A stretch of DNA of 64,000 bases from Rhodococcus sp. WMMA185 (GTDB taxonomy: Bacteria > Actinomycetota > Actinomycetes > Mycobacteriales > Mycobacteriaceae): assembly GCF_001767395.1 (NCBI RefSeq), contig NZ_CP017014.1, forward strand, positions 2,240,501 through 2,304,500, read 5' to 3'. The stretch's first letter is position 1. Each line of letters opens with the position of its first letter. Both the position numbers and the translations under genes were made by a program. The notes under the pieces were generated by a model, which searched no databases, had not been told where the DNA came from, and saw only the letters and a program-made list of their open reading frames with translations. Shown here one piece after another: positions 55,994 through 62,591 of the stretch.

Positions 55994-57427
55994 ATGACCA
56001 TCTTGGCACCTTCGACAAAGTCCGATTCGTCGATCGATCCGCGCGACCCGCTGGCACGCTTGGCAAAGCTGTTCGACGCAGGAACCGTCGCCCCTCTCCA
56101 CCCGCGTGACAAGTCCGGCGTGGTGGCCGCGGCCGGCAATATCGACGGAGTCCGCACCATCGCCTACTGTTCCGATGCCACCGTCATGGGCGGCGCGATG
56201 GGCGTCGAGGGCTGCAAGCACATCGTGACGGCGATCGACACCGCGCTCGAGGAGTCCGCCCCCATCGTCGGGTTGTGGCACTCGGGCGGCGCCCGTCTCG
56301 CCGAGGGAGTCGAGGCCCTGCACGCCGTCGGAATGGTCTTCGAGGCCATGGTCCGCGCGTCCGGCCGCATCCCACAGATTTCCGTCGTTCTCGGCTTCGC
56401 AGCCGGAGGCGCGGCCTACGGGCCTGCCCTGACCGACATCGTCATCATGGCTCCCGAAGCCCGCGTCTTCGTGACCGGACCCGACGTGGTCCGCAGCGTC
56501 ACCGGCGAACAGGTCGACATGCTGTCCCTCGGCGGTCCCGACACCCACAGCAAGAAGTCGGGCGTCGCGCACATCGCCGCCCATGACGAGGACGACGCGC
56601 TGCACCGCGCACGTCGGCTGGTGTCGATGTTCTGCGAACAAGGCGAATTCGACCAGTCGGCCGCCGCGCACGGCGACACCGACCTCCGCGCCCTCATGCC
56701 GGAATCAGCCAAGCGCGCCTACGATGTGCGTCCGATCGTCCACGAACTCCTCGACAACATCGAAGGCGACTCGAGTTTCGAGGAACTGCAAGGCAATTAC
56801 GCCCGAAGTATCGTCACCGGTCTCGGACGACTCGGTGGTCGCACCGTCGGCGTCATCGCCAACAATCCGCTCCGGCTCGGGGGTTGTCTCAACTCCGAGA
56901 GCGCCGAGAAGTCGGCTCGCTTCGTCCGCCTGTGCGACGCGTTCGGGATTCCGCTCGTGGTAATCGTGGACGTCCCCGGATACCTGCCCGGCGTGAGCAT
57001 GGAATGGGAAGGCGTCGTACGCCGTGGCGCCAAACTGCTCCACGCGTTCGCCGAAGCCACCGTTCCCCGCGTGACGGTCGTGACGCGAAAGATCTACGGC
57101 GGCGCCTACATCGCCATGAACTCTCGTGCTCTCGGCGCCACCGCGGTCTACGCATGGCCCGACGCCGAGGTCGCCGTGATGGGCGCCAAGGCTGCCGTCG
57201 GTATCTTGCACAAGCGTGCCCTTGCAGCCGCTCCGGAGGAAGAACGTGAGGCGCTGCACGAGCGTTTGGCCATCGAGCACGAGAGCATTGCAGGTGGCGT
57301 CGACCGTGCCGTCGCCATCGGTGTGGTCGATGAGGAGATCGACCCGGCAAAGACTCGCAGTGTCGTCGCTGCCGCTCTCGCAGCAGCACCCGCTCGCCGC
57401 GGTGCTCACAAGAATATCCCGCTCTGA
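55994..57427 (+). CDS. accD6: Acyl-CoA carboxylase beta subunit AccD6
   Basis: Carboxyltransferase subunit of the acetyl/propionyl-CoA carboxylase that makes malonyl-CoA for FAS-I and FAS-II. The 477-residue protein has the crotonase-fold halves with VVAAAGNIDGVRTIAYCSD, LWHSGGARLAEGVEALHAVG and LGFAAGGAAYGPALTDIVIM in the N-terminal half, and FVRLCDAFGIPLVVIVDVPG and KIYGGAYIAMNSRALGA in the C-terminal half. ATG 55994 follows GGAGGA; the longer frame from 55931 runs through the hairpin and is rejected. It ends the operon, followed by a terminator. Confidence 0.95.
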   Translation: MTILAPSTKSDSSIDPRDPLARLAKLFDAGTVAPLHPRDKSGVVAAAGNIDGVRTIAYCSDATVMGGAMGVEGCKHIVTAIDTALEESAPIVGLWHSGGARLAEGVEALHAVGMVFEAMVRASGRIPQISVVLGFAAGGAAYGPALTDIVIMAPEARVFVTGPDVVRSVTGEQVDMLSLGGPDTHSKKSGVAHIAAHDEDDALHRARRLVSMFCEQGEFDQSAAAHGDTDLRALMPESAKRAYDVRPIVHELLDNIEGDSSFEELQGNYARSIVTGLGRLGGRTVGVIANNPLRLGGCLNSESAEKSARFVRLCDAFGIPLVVIVDVPGYLPGVSMEWEGVVRRGAKLLHAFAEATVPRVTVVTRKIYGGAYIAMNSRALGATAVYAWPDAEVAVMGAKAAVGILHKRALAAAPEEEREALHERLAIEHESIAGGVDRAVAIGVVDEEIDPAKTRSVVAAALAAAPARRGAHKNIPL

Positions 57428-57447
57428 TGTGAAAACCGTTTGTAGAC

Positions 57448-57473
57448 AAGGCCCCCGCCGCAGCGGGGGCCTT
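57448..57473 (+). terminator. Terminator of the FAS-II operon
   Basis: AAGGCCCCCGC pairs with GCGGGGGCCTT around a four-base loop, 21 bases after the accD6 stop. This is a compact intrinsic-type hairpin. Confidence 0.9.
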
Positions 57474-57655
57474 CCTCGTGCAATGCGCTGGGAACCGCGT
57501 GCAGGCGTCTGCTTGGTATCTTCGGACGGCAACTTGGGTCAAACTGGGGGAACCAATGCTCGTCGACCAGAGTGCCGATTCACCCGAAGTTCAATGCCAG
57601 GCCGGGTTTTCCGGTCATGACCACCCGCGAGGGTGAGGGACTCGAGAGCCCACCA

Positions 57656-58165
57656 TCAGCCCACGTCTCGACTCAACCACGTGACCTCGGCGCCTTCGCC
57701 GCCACTGCGGAAGGGCTCGAGAGCCTCGTCCCAGGCAGTTCCAAGTGCGTACGCGAGATCGACGGCGAGGTCGCCCTCTGCCTGCATCATCGCCTTCAGG
57801 CGCATCTCCCCCACTACGACATCGCCATTGGCGCTCGTCGATCCGCGCCAGAGGCCCAATCCGGGTACGTAGCTGTACCGCTCACCATCCACACCATCAC
57901 TGGCGTCCTCGGTCACCTCGAAGCGCAACATCGGCCAGGGACGGAGGGCGTTGACCAGCCTTGCGGCGGTGCCCACGGGACCAACCCAATCGGTGGTCGC
58001 GCGCATGACGCCGTTGGAGGCGGGCTGCGAGGTCCACTTGAGGTTGGCTCGGCAGTTCAGGGTCGACGTCAGCGCCCACTCGATGTGGGGGCACAACGCG
58101 GCGGGCGACGAGTGGATGTAGGCAACACCAGTCGTCGCATCCGCGAACTGATTCACAGCGTGCAC
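57656..58165 (-). CDS. DUF3145 family protein
   Basis: A 169-residue actinobacterial protein of the DUF3145 family; its function is not established. It starts HAVNQFADATTGVAYIHSSP and has CPHIEWALTSTLN, WTSQPASNGVMRATTDWVG, and YSYVPGLGLWRGSTSANGDV. The C-terminal part EMRLKAMMQAEGDLAVDLAY is helical. The GTG start is clear from an AGGAGG five bases upstream. It is convergent with the FAS-II operon, as in mycobacteria, which suggests but does not prove a link to lipid metabolism. Confidence 0.88.
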   Translation of the reverse strand: MHAVNQFADATTGVAYIHSSPAALCPHIEWALTSTLNCRANLKWTSQPASNGVMRATTDWVGPVGTAARLVNALRPWPMLRFEVTEDASDGVDGERYSYVPGLGLWRGSTSANGDVVVGEMRLKAMMQAEGDLAVDLAYALGTAWDEALEPFRSGGEGAEVTWLSRDVG

Positions 58166-58293
58166 TCGAGCCTCCTGCTTCGACGAGGGACGTCTTCCCC
58201 AACGGCCTCAGTCGATGTGTTCAGCGGGCTCGGTTGATCAGTGTGCCTTGTGTTACCTGTGTTGCGCTAGTGATTCGCGAAATTAGTGTGCAA

Positions 58294-59109
58294 TCATCGT
58301 CGGCGTTCCGCGAGGATACCGTCGCTCAACTCGGTCCACAGGGGCTTTGCCCAGTTCCCGAAGGCCCGGTCCGTCAACACGACGCACGCCAAGCCGGCAA
58401 CCGGATCGACCCACAGGAACGTGCCCGACTGGCCGAAGTGGCCGAACGTACGCGGCGAATTGGCCTGGCCCGTCCAGTGCGGACTCTTACCCGAACGGAT
58501 CTCAAAGCCCAGGCCCCAGTCGTTCGGACGCTGAGGCCCGTATCCAGGCAAGATTCCGTCCAGACCGGGGAATTGCACAGACGTGGCCTCCGCCAACGTC
58601 TCAGGCGATATGAGCGCCGGACGGAAGAGTTCAACGGCGAATCTTCCCAGATCGGTTGCCGACGCCTGAGCCCCGTGGCCGGCCGGACCGACGAGCGCCG
58701 ACGCGTCCATCGACAGCGGCGCGAAAACCGCTTCGGCGAGATAGTCGGCAAAGTCGATCGACGTTTCGCGAGCAAGGAAGCTGGCGAGGACCTCGTAGCC
58801 CGCGCTCGAGTAGATCCGCTTGCGCTCCGGCGGCGTCTGCACGCGGTGTGCGTCGAATGCCAGCCCGGAGGCATGTGCCAGCAGATGACGCACAGTCGAG
58901 CCTTCGGGGCCTGCAGGTTGGCCGAGTTCGACGGCGCCCTCTTCTACTGCCACCAGGACGGCGTAAGCGCAGAGCAATTTCGTCACCGACGCCAGCGGAA
59001 ATATCCGTTGCTGGTCGCCGTACTCGCCGACCACTCCGTCCTCACGAGACAGGACCACCGCCGCAGCGTTGTCCACCGGCCACTGGGCAATCCGATCGAG
59101 ACTCTGCAC
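58294..59109 (-). CDS. Serine beta-lactamase-fold hydrolase
   Basis: A 271-residue protein of the class C beta-lactamase/esterase (penicillin-binding-protein-like) family. The SxxK motif is S41-V-T-K44, the tyrosine motif is YSSAGYE (about residue 100), and HFGQSG near residue 225 takes the place of the KTG box. It has no signal peptide, so an intracellular esterase or peptidase role is more likely than resistance. The start is GTG 59109 (TTG at 59112 is possible); TAGTCT lies six bases upstream of the GTG and suggests a leaderless mRNA. The substrate is unknown. Confidence 0.85.
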   Translation of the reverse strand: MQSLDRIAQWPVDNAAAVVLSREDGVVGEYGDQQRIFPLASVTKLLCAYAVLVAVEEGAVELGQPAGPEGSTVRHLLAHASGLAFDAHRVQTPPERKRIYSSAGYEVLASFLARETSIDFADYLAEAVFAPLSMDASALVGPAGHGAQASATDLGRFAVELFRPALISPETLAEATSVQFPGLDGILPGYGPQRPNDWGLGFEIRSGKSPHWTGQANSPRTFGHFGQSGTFLWVDPVAGLACVVLTDRAFGNWAKPLWTELSDGILAERRR

Positions 59110-59115
59110 CAAGTC

Positions 59116-59121
59116 AGACTA
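59116..59121 (-). promoter_or_regulatory. Candidate -10 of the serine hydrolase gene
   Basis: TAGTCT on the minus strand lies six bases before GTG 59109. Confidence 0.4.
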
Positions 59122-59155
59122 CGAGAGGCACCCTGCGATTGGTTCCGGTGAGCCC

Positions 59156-60283
59156 TCACCAGTCCGCTTCGCTGTATCGGATGACGCCGCGAAGGTTCTT
59201 GCCGTCGAGCATGTCCTGGTAGCCGTCGTTGATTCCCTCGAGTGTGTAGGTCCGGGTGATCATGTCGTCCAAGTTCAACTGCCCCGACTTGTACATGGCG
59301 AGCAGGTTCGGGATGTCGAGGCGAGCATTTCCGCCACCGAAGATCGTGCCCTTCAGATCCTTCTGCAGCATAGAGAAGAGGAACAGGTTCATTTTGACGT
59401 CCATGTCCGTCATCGCGCCCATCGCGGTGACGACGCAGGTGCCGAACTTGCTCGTGAGCAGCAAGGCCTCCTCTACGTATTCGCCCTTCATCTCCCCCAC
59501 GGTGATGATCGATTTCTGGGCCATCAGGCCGTTCGTGAGGGACATGATCGGCTCGATTGCTGCCGCGGCACTCTCGAAGGCGTGCGTGGCCCCGAACTTC
59601 AGCGCCTGCTCCCGCTTCCACGGCACCGGGTCGATGGCGAAGATCTGACGAGCCCCGGACGCCACCGCACCCTGCAGTGCACTCATTCCCACGCCGCCGA
59701 TACCCATGATGACGACGGATTCACCCGGTTTCACCTCGGCCATTCGCGTTGCCGAACCCCACCCGGTGGGTACGCCACAACCGACGAGAGCGGCAACTTC
59801 GAAGGGAATGTCCTTGTCGATCTTCACGACCGACGTCTCGTGCACGACCATGTACGGCGAGAACGTCCCGAGCAGGCACATCGGGACCACATTCTCACCG
59901 CGCGCCTGAATCCGGTACGTGCCGTCACTGATCGCCAAACCACTCAGCAACCCCATACCGAGGTCACACAGATTCTGGTGTCCCGCCGAGCACGCCGGAC
60001 ACCGCCCGCAGGAAGGCACGAACGAAAGCACCACGTGATCGCCGACCTCGAGGTCTTTCACCTCGGGTCCCACCTTCGTGATCACACCGGACCCCTCGTG
60101 GCCACCCATCACCGGGAAAGACCCCATGGGCGTCGCCCCCGTGACGATGTGGTGGTCGGAGTGACACATTCCGGCGACTTCCATGCGGATCTGAACCTCA
60201 CCCGCAACCGGTTCGCCGATCTCGATTTCCTCGACCGACCACGGCTCGTTCACGCCCCACAGGATCGCACCCTTGGTCTTCAT
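59156..60283 (-). CDS. NDMA-type zinc alcohol dehydrogenase
   Basis: Medium-chain zinc-dependent alcohol dehydrogenase, 375 residues, of the actinobacterial NDMA-dependent group with tightly bound NAD. Catalytic zinc ligands are C40, H62 and E63 (MGGHEGSG); structural zinc ligands are C92, C95, C98 and C106 (SCGRCPACSAGHQNLC). The coenzyme motif is GIGGVGMSALQGAV. The ATG at 60283 follows GGGAG. A KstR-type operator lies 69-82 bases upstream, which points to control by sterol-derived signals and a role in oxidising a primary alcohol, possibly a steroid side-chain alcohol. The natural substrate cannot be read from sequence. Confidence 0.92.
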   Translation of the reverse strand: MKTKGAILWGVNEPWSVEEIEIGEPVAGEVQIRMEVAGMCHSDHHIVTGATPMGSFPVMGGHEGSGVITKVGPEVKDLEVGDHVVLSFVPSCGRCPACSAGHQNLCDLGMGLLSGLAISDGTYRIQARGENVVPMCLLGTFSPYMVVHETSVVKIDKDIPFEVAALVGCGVPTGWGSATRMAEVKPGESVVIMGIGGVGMSALQGAVASGARQIFAIDPVPWKREQALKFGATHAFESAAAAIEPIMSLTNGLMAQKSIITVGEMKGEYVEEALLLTSKFGTCVVTAMGAMTDMDVKMNLFLFSMLQKDLKGTIFGGGNARLDIPNLLAMYKSGQLNLDDMITRTYTLEGINDGYQDMLDGKNLRGVIRYSEADW

Positions 60284-60351
60284 GTGGCTCCCAACCCTTC
60301 GATTGTCCCTGCGCCTCTAATGCAGTGACGATAGACACAAAACGCCTAGAT

Positions 60352-60365
60352 TGGAACACGTTCTA
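60352..60365. promoter_or_regulatory. KstR-type operator before alcohol dehydrogenase
   Basis: TGGAACACGTTCTA fits the KstR consensus TNNAACNNGTTNNA at every defined position. It lies 69-82 bases before the start of the minus-strand alcohol dehydrogenase gene and beyond the end of the DinB gene. KstR represses sterol catabolism genes in Rhodococcus and Mycobacterium; binding here is inferred. Confidence 0.65.
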
Positions 60366-60393
60366 GCGAATCGCGTGGTGGAAACCGCAACCG

Positions 60394-60912
60394 TTACCGC
60401 GATACGTCGGCGAGATGATGGATCGGATCGTGGATGAAATACTTGGCCAACGACTCCACCGTGAACGACGCACCATCACTTCGACGCCCGGTCCGGTCGC
60501 GCATATCCGGGGGCACAGCTTCGAAAGCGTCGGCCACAGCTCCGGCGGCCACCAGCAGTCCGGCACCCACCGCGCGCGGATCCTGCTCGCTATAGCGCTC
60601 AGTCACTGCAGTTTCGTCTTGATCCCAGTTGGGAAATTCCGGATCCGACTCGTCCAGCATCAGGCGCAGGCGGACAGCGAAGATGCGGAACACGTCCCGA
60701 ACGTGGGCCGCGTACTCGAGGGCCGACCAGGTCTGCTCGTCCGGTCTGACGGTGATATTCGGTCGGGTGAGAACAGTCGACCACGCTTCGGCGTTCGCGC
60801 GGGCCAGCGCCGGGATGTCTTCGTACCGGGTTGCCGCAGAGTCGAATCCGCATTCGGGACAAGCACGCTCGAGGATCCAGGTCCAGTTCTTGGTATCGGG
60901 AGTTATTGCCAT
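60394..60912 (-). CDS. DinB-family protein
   Basis: A 172-residue four-helix-bundle protein of the DinB/YfiT-like superfamily, often metal- and thiol-dependent (mycothiol or bacillithiol transferases). It starts AITPDTKNWTWILERACPEC, where a CPEC pair is unusual; EYAAHVRDVFRIF and the C-terminal YFIHDPIHHLADV supply histidines typical of the metal site. ATG 60912 has TACGAT seven bases upstream and no ribosome site; longer frames to 61002 lack support. A transferase using mycothiol is possible. It is upstream of the alcohol dehydrogenase on the same strand. Confidence 0.85.
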   Translation of the reverse strand: MAITPDTKNWTWILERACPECGFDSAATRYEDIPALARANAEAWSTVLTRPNITVRPDEQTWSALEYAAHVRDVFRIFAVRLRLMLDESDPEFPNWDQDETAVTERYSEQDPRAVGAGLLVAAGAVADAFEAVPPDMRDRTGRRSDGASFTVESLAKYFIHDPIHHLADVSR

Positions 60913-60919
60913 GGCGATC

Positions 60920-60925
60920 ATCGTA
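60920..60925 (-). promoter_or_regulatory. Candidate -10 of leaderless DinB gene
   Basis: TACGAT on the minus strand lies seven bases before ATG 60912. Confidence 0.5.
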
Positions 60926-61104
60926 GGACGGGATCGCGGCCCCGCGGAGTGGTGAGCAGATCGGTAGCAAACTCCTGCGTCTGGATGCCCGAACAAGTAC
61001 ATGACACGCGGCCGGCAAACGCCATCGTGGCTGATCTGCTCGACAGAACCGTCGCCACAAACGATGAATGGCCCACTCCCGATGATCGGAAATGGGCTCT
61101 GACG

Positions 61105-61178
61105 TGGGGCGGGCGGGGCTCGAACCCGCGACCAATGGATTATGAGTCCACGGCTCTAACCGACTGAGCTACCGCCCC
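61105..61178 (-). tRNA. tRNA with CAT anticodon, Met or Ile2
   Basis: The minus strand forms a full 74-base tRNA: acceptor GGGGCGG/CCGCCCC, D-arm GCTC..GAGC, anticodon stem GTGGA/TCCAT with loop CTCATAA giving CAT, and T-loop TTCGAGC. Discriminator A, no encoded CCA. The acceptor starts with a G-C pair, so it is not initiator tRNA. Elongator tRNA-Met and lysidine-modified tRNA-Ile2 cannot be separated with certainty by eye. Confidence 0.9.
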
Positions 61179-61709
61179 ATCACCACACATACTCGCTCTT
61201 GCGGCGTGCCGATGTTACCGCGCCGCCCACACTGACGCGTAGTCGGGCGGGAGGGGTACACCCCGTTCGACGGGGAATCGCGCCGATTCACCTCAGCTAC
61301 CACATCTAATGCGCGGACTGGTTCGGTCGCAATCAACTCCTCGATCTAGCTGGAACCCTCACTGGTGGAGCGCGTTCCATACGTCATCACCGTTGTGTAC
61401 GTTCATGGTTCGTCGCCGGGGCTCCTCCAGGGCTGCAGGCGTCCGGGGCCCGCCACTTTCCGGTTCATATCGCCGAATTCCTGAATTCAAGGCCGCACCG
61501 AATCGCAGTGAGCCGTTCTCCCAGCTTGCTAGTTGATTGATGTGGATGCACTGAACAGACAGTGCACCCGCATCAGATTTCGTTATGTCGCTGTTCGAGC
61601 TGCCGGGTGAGCGTACGAGATCCGACGTGGCCGGTACAGAAACGTTGCACAGCAAGGGATCTGCACTGCGCCCTCGGCCGTTTGCAGCACCTACGAGGGC
61701 CCGACCCGC

Positions 61710-61866
61710 AGCTGGTATCTTCCCGCGTGCCTCGATCACCCACACCGTATTCACGGTGTCGGTGACGTAGGCGAACTTCCCGTCCGGGGCCACCGCAAAC
61801 GCGCCGCTCGCCCCGAGCGGTGATTCTCTCGGCCACGGTATTGCTGGCGGTCTCGATCACCGTCAC
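61710..61866 (-). pseudogene. YVTN beta-propeller fragment, frameshifted
   Basis: The minus strand reads VTVIETASNTVAERIT and, after a one-base frame change, PLGASGAFAVAPDGKFAYVT and DTVNTVWVIEARGKI. This matches one repeat and the start of the next in the YVTN protein at 16389-17408 (VIETAGNTV...GVAIAPDDSHAYVTT). No start codon, signal peptide or further repeats are present, so it is a relic of a related gene. Confidence 0.75.
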
Positions 61867-61966
61867 CGCCTTCGACGATCTCGACAACGGAAACGTCACA
61901 GTCGACCCGACCGCGACAGTGTTCTTCAGTGAGGGCTGCCAAGACTGGGACTTCGTAAACCCATAA
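61862..61966 (+). pseudogene. C-terminal stub of a lost protein
   Basis: The plus strand reads VTAFDDLDNGNVTVDPTATV followed by FFSEGCQDWDFVNP and a stop. It is protein-like, with the flavour of an exported beta-rich protein, but has no 5' part: upstream it collides with the YVTN fragment on the other strand. The parent family is not recognised. Confidence 0.4.
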
Positions 61967-62050
61967 TTACGGCGAGAAGAGAATCCCGATCCTCGACCCG
62001 CGCGCCTGCTGCTTACCGAACTCCGGGGCAATAGGGACAGGCCAAAAGAA

Positions 62051-62086
62051 AACGACCCTTCCGAATCAGCATCCGGAAGGGTCGTT
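62051..62086 (-). terminator. Terminator of tRNA-Asn
   Basis: AACGACCCTTCCG pairs perfectly with CGGAAGGGTCGTT around a ten-base loop. On the minus strand it is followed by TTTTCTTTT, a true T-rich tract. It lies 20 bases beyond the 3' end of tRNA-Asn. Confidence 0.93.
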
Positions 62087-62105
62087 CACCTTTTACAACA
62101 TTCTG

Positions 62106-62178
62106 CTCCCCCGGCTGGACTCGAACCAGCAACCGTCCGATTAACAGTCGGAAGCTCTGCCAATTGAGCTACAGGGGA
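62106..62178 (-). tRNA. tRNA-Asn (GTT)
   Basis: The minus strand forms a 73-base tRNA: acceptor TCCCCTG/CGGGGGA with one T·G pair, D-arm GCTC..GAGC, anticodon stem CCGA with loop CTGTTAA giving anticodon GTT, and T-arm GCTGG/CCAGC with TTCGAGT. Discriminator G, no encoded CCA. It is followed by an intrinsic terminator. Confidence 0.96.
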
Positions 62179-62317
62179 TTATTCTGCTGCGCATCGCCGT
62201 CCCCGGCGATGCGAGTGAAACTGTAGCGCATAGCCCTACCCCAGTACCAAATCGGCTGCCTGTGGACGCATCAGGCAGGATGGGAGAAGGTTGTCGTGCG
62301 TCGGGAGGAAGCCGGAA

Positions 62318-62566
62318 ATGATGCGGTTGTTGATCGGTGTCGCTGCTGGATACGTGCTGGGCGCGCGAGCGGGGCGCGGGCGCTACGAACAGATCAGCCG
62401 CGCATCCAAGGCGGTGGCCAACAGTCCGGCAACGAAGAAAGTGGTGCAGATCTCACGCCAGAAGCTGTCCGACTCCCTGAATACGCAGCCCCGTCTCGAG
62501 CCGATGAAGCCGCTGGACGAGAAGACGACCATCCTCGTACCCCAGGATCAGCTGAAGAAGAAGTAG
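62318..62566 (+). CDS. Small conserved protein (Rv2342-like), 82 aa
   Basis: A short protein starting MMRLLIGVAAGYVLGARAGR, which resembles a YtxH-type N-terminal membrane helix followed by a basic region, then RYEQISRASKAVANSPATKK and a hydrophilic tail ending PQDQLKKK. One membrane segment (about residues 3-18) is likely, with the rest in the cytoplasm. GGAGGA lies nine to ten bases before the double ATG (62318/62321). It sits between tRNA-Asn and dnaG, as the small gene Rv2342 does in mycobacteria. Its function is unknown. Confidence 0.85.
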   Translation: MMRLLIGVAAGYVLGARAGRGRYEQISRASKAVANSPATKKVVQISRQKLSDSLNTQPRLEPMKPLDEKTTILVPQDQLKKK

Positions 62567-62591
62567 CCGGGCTCGAGCCGACATGCCCCCA

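Larger units (their letters stand above)
61179..62050. other. Gene-poor region with broken gene ends
   Basis: A stretch of nearly 0.9 kb between tRNA-Met(CAT) and tRNA-Asn without an intact gene. It has two remnants that meet near 61862 (listed separately). The rest (61179-61700) shows nothing I recognise. Such decay beside tRNA genes fits past insertion and deletion events. Confidence 0.55.

Noticed and set aside
59069-60328. 419-codon plus-strand open frame
   Set aside because: Antisense to the alcohol dehydrogenase, which has complete zinc and NAD motifs.
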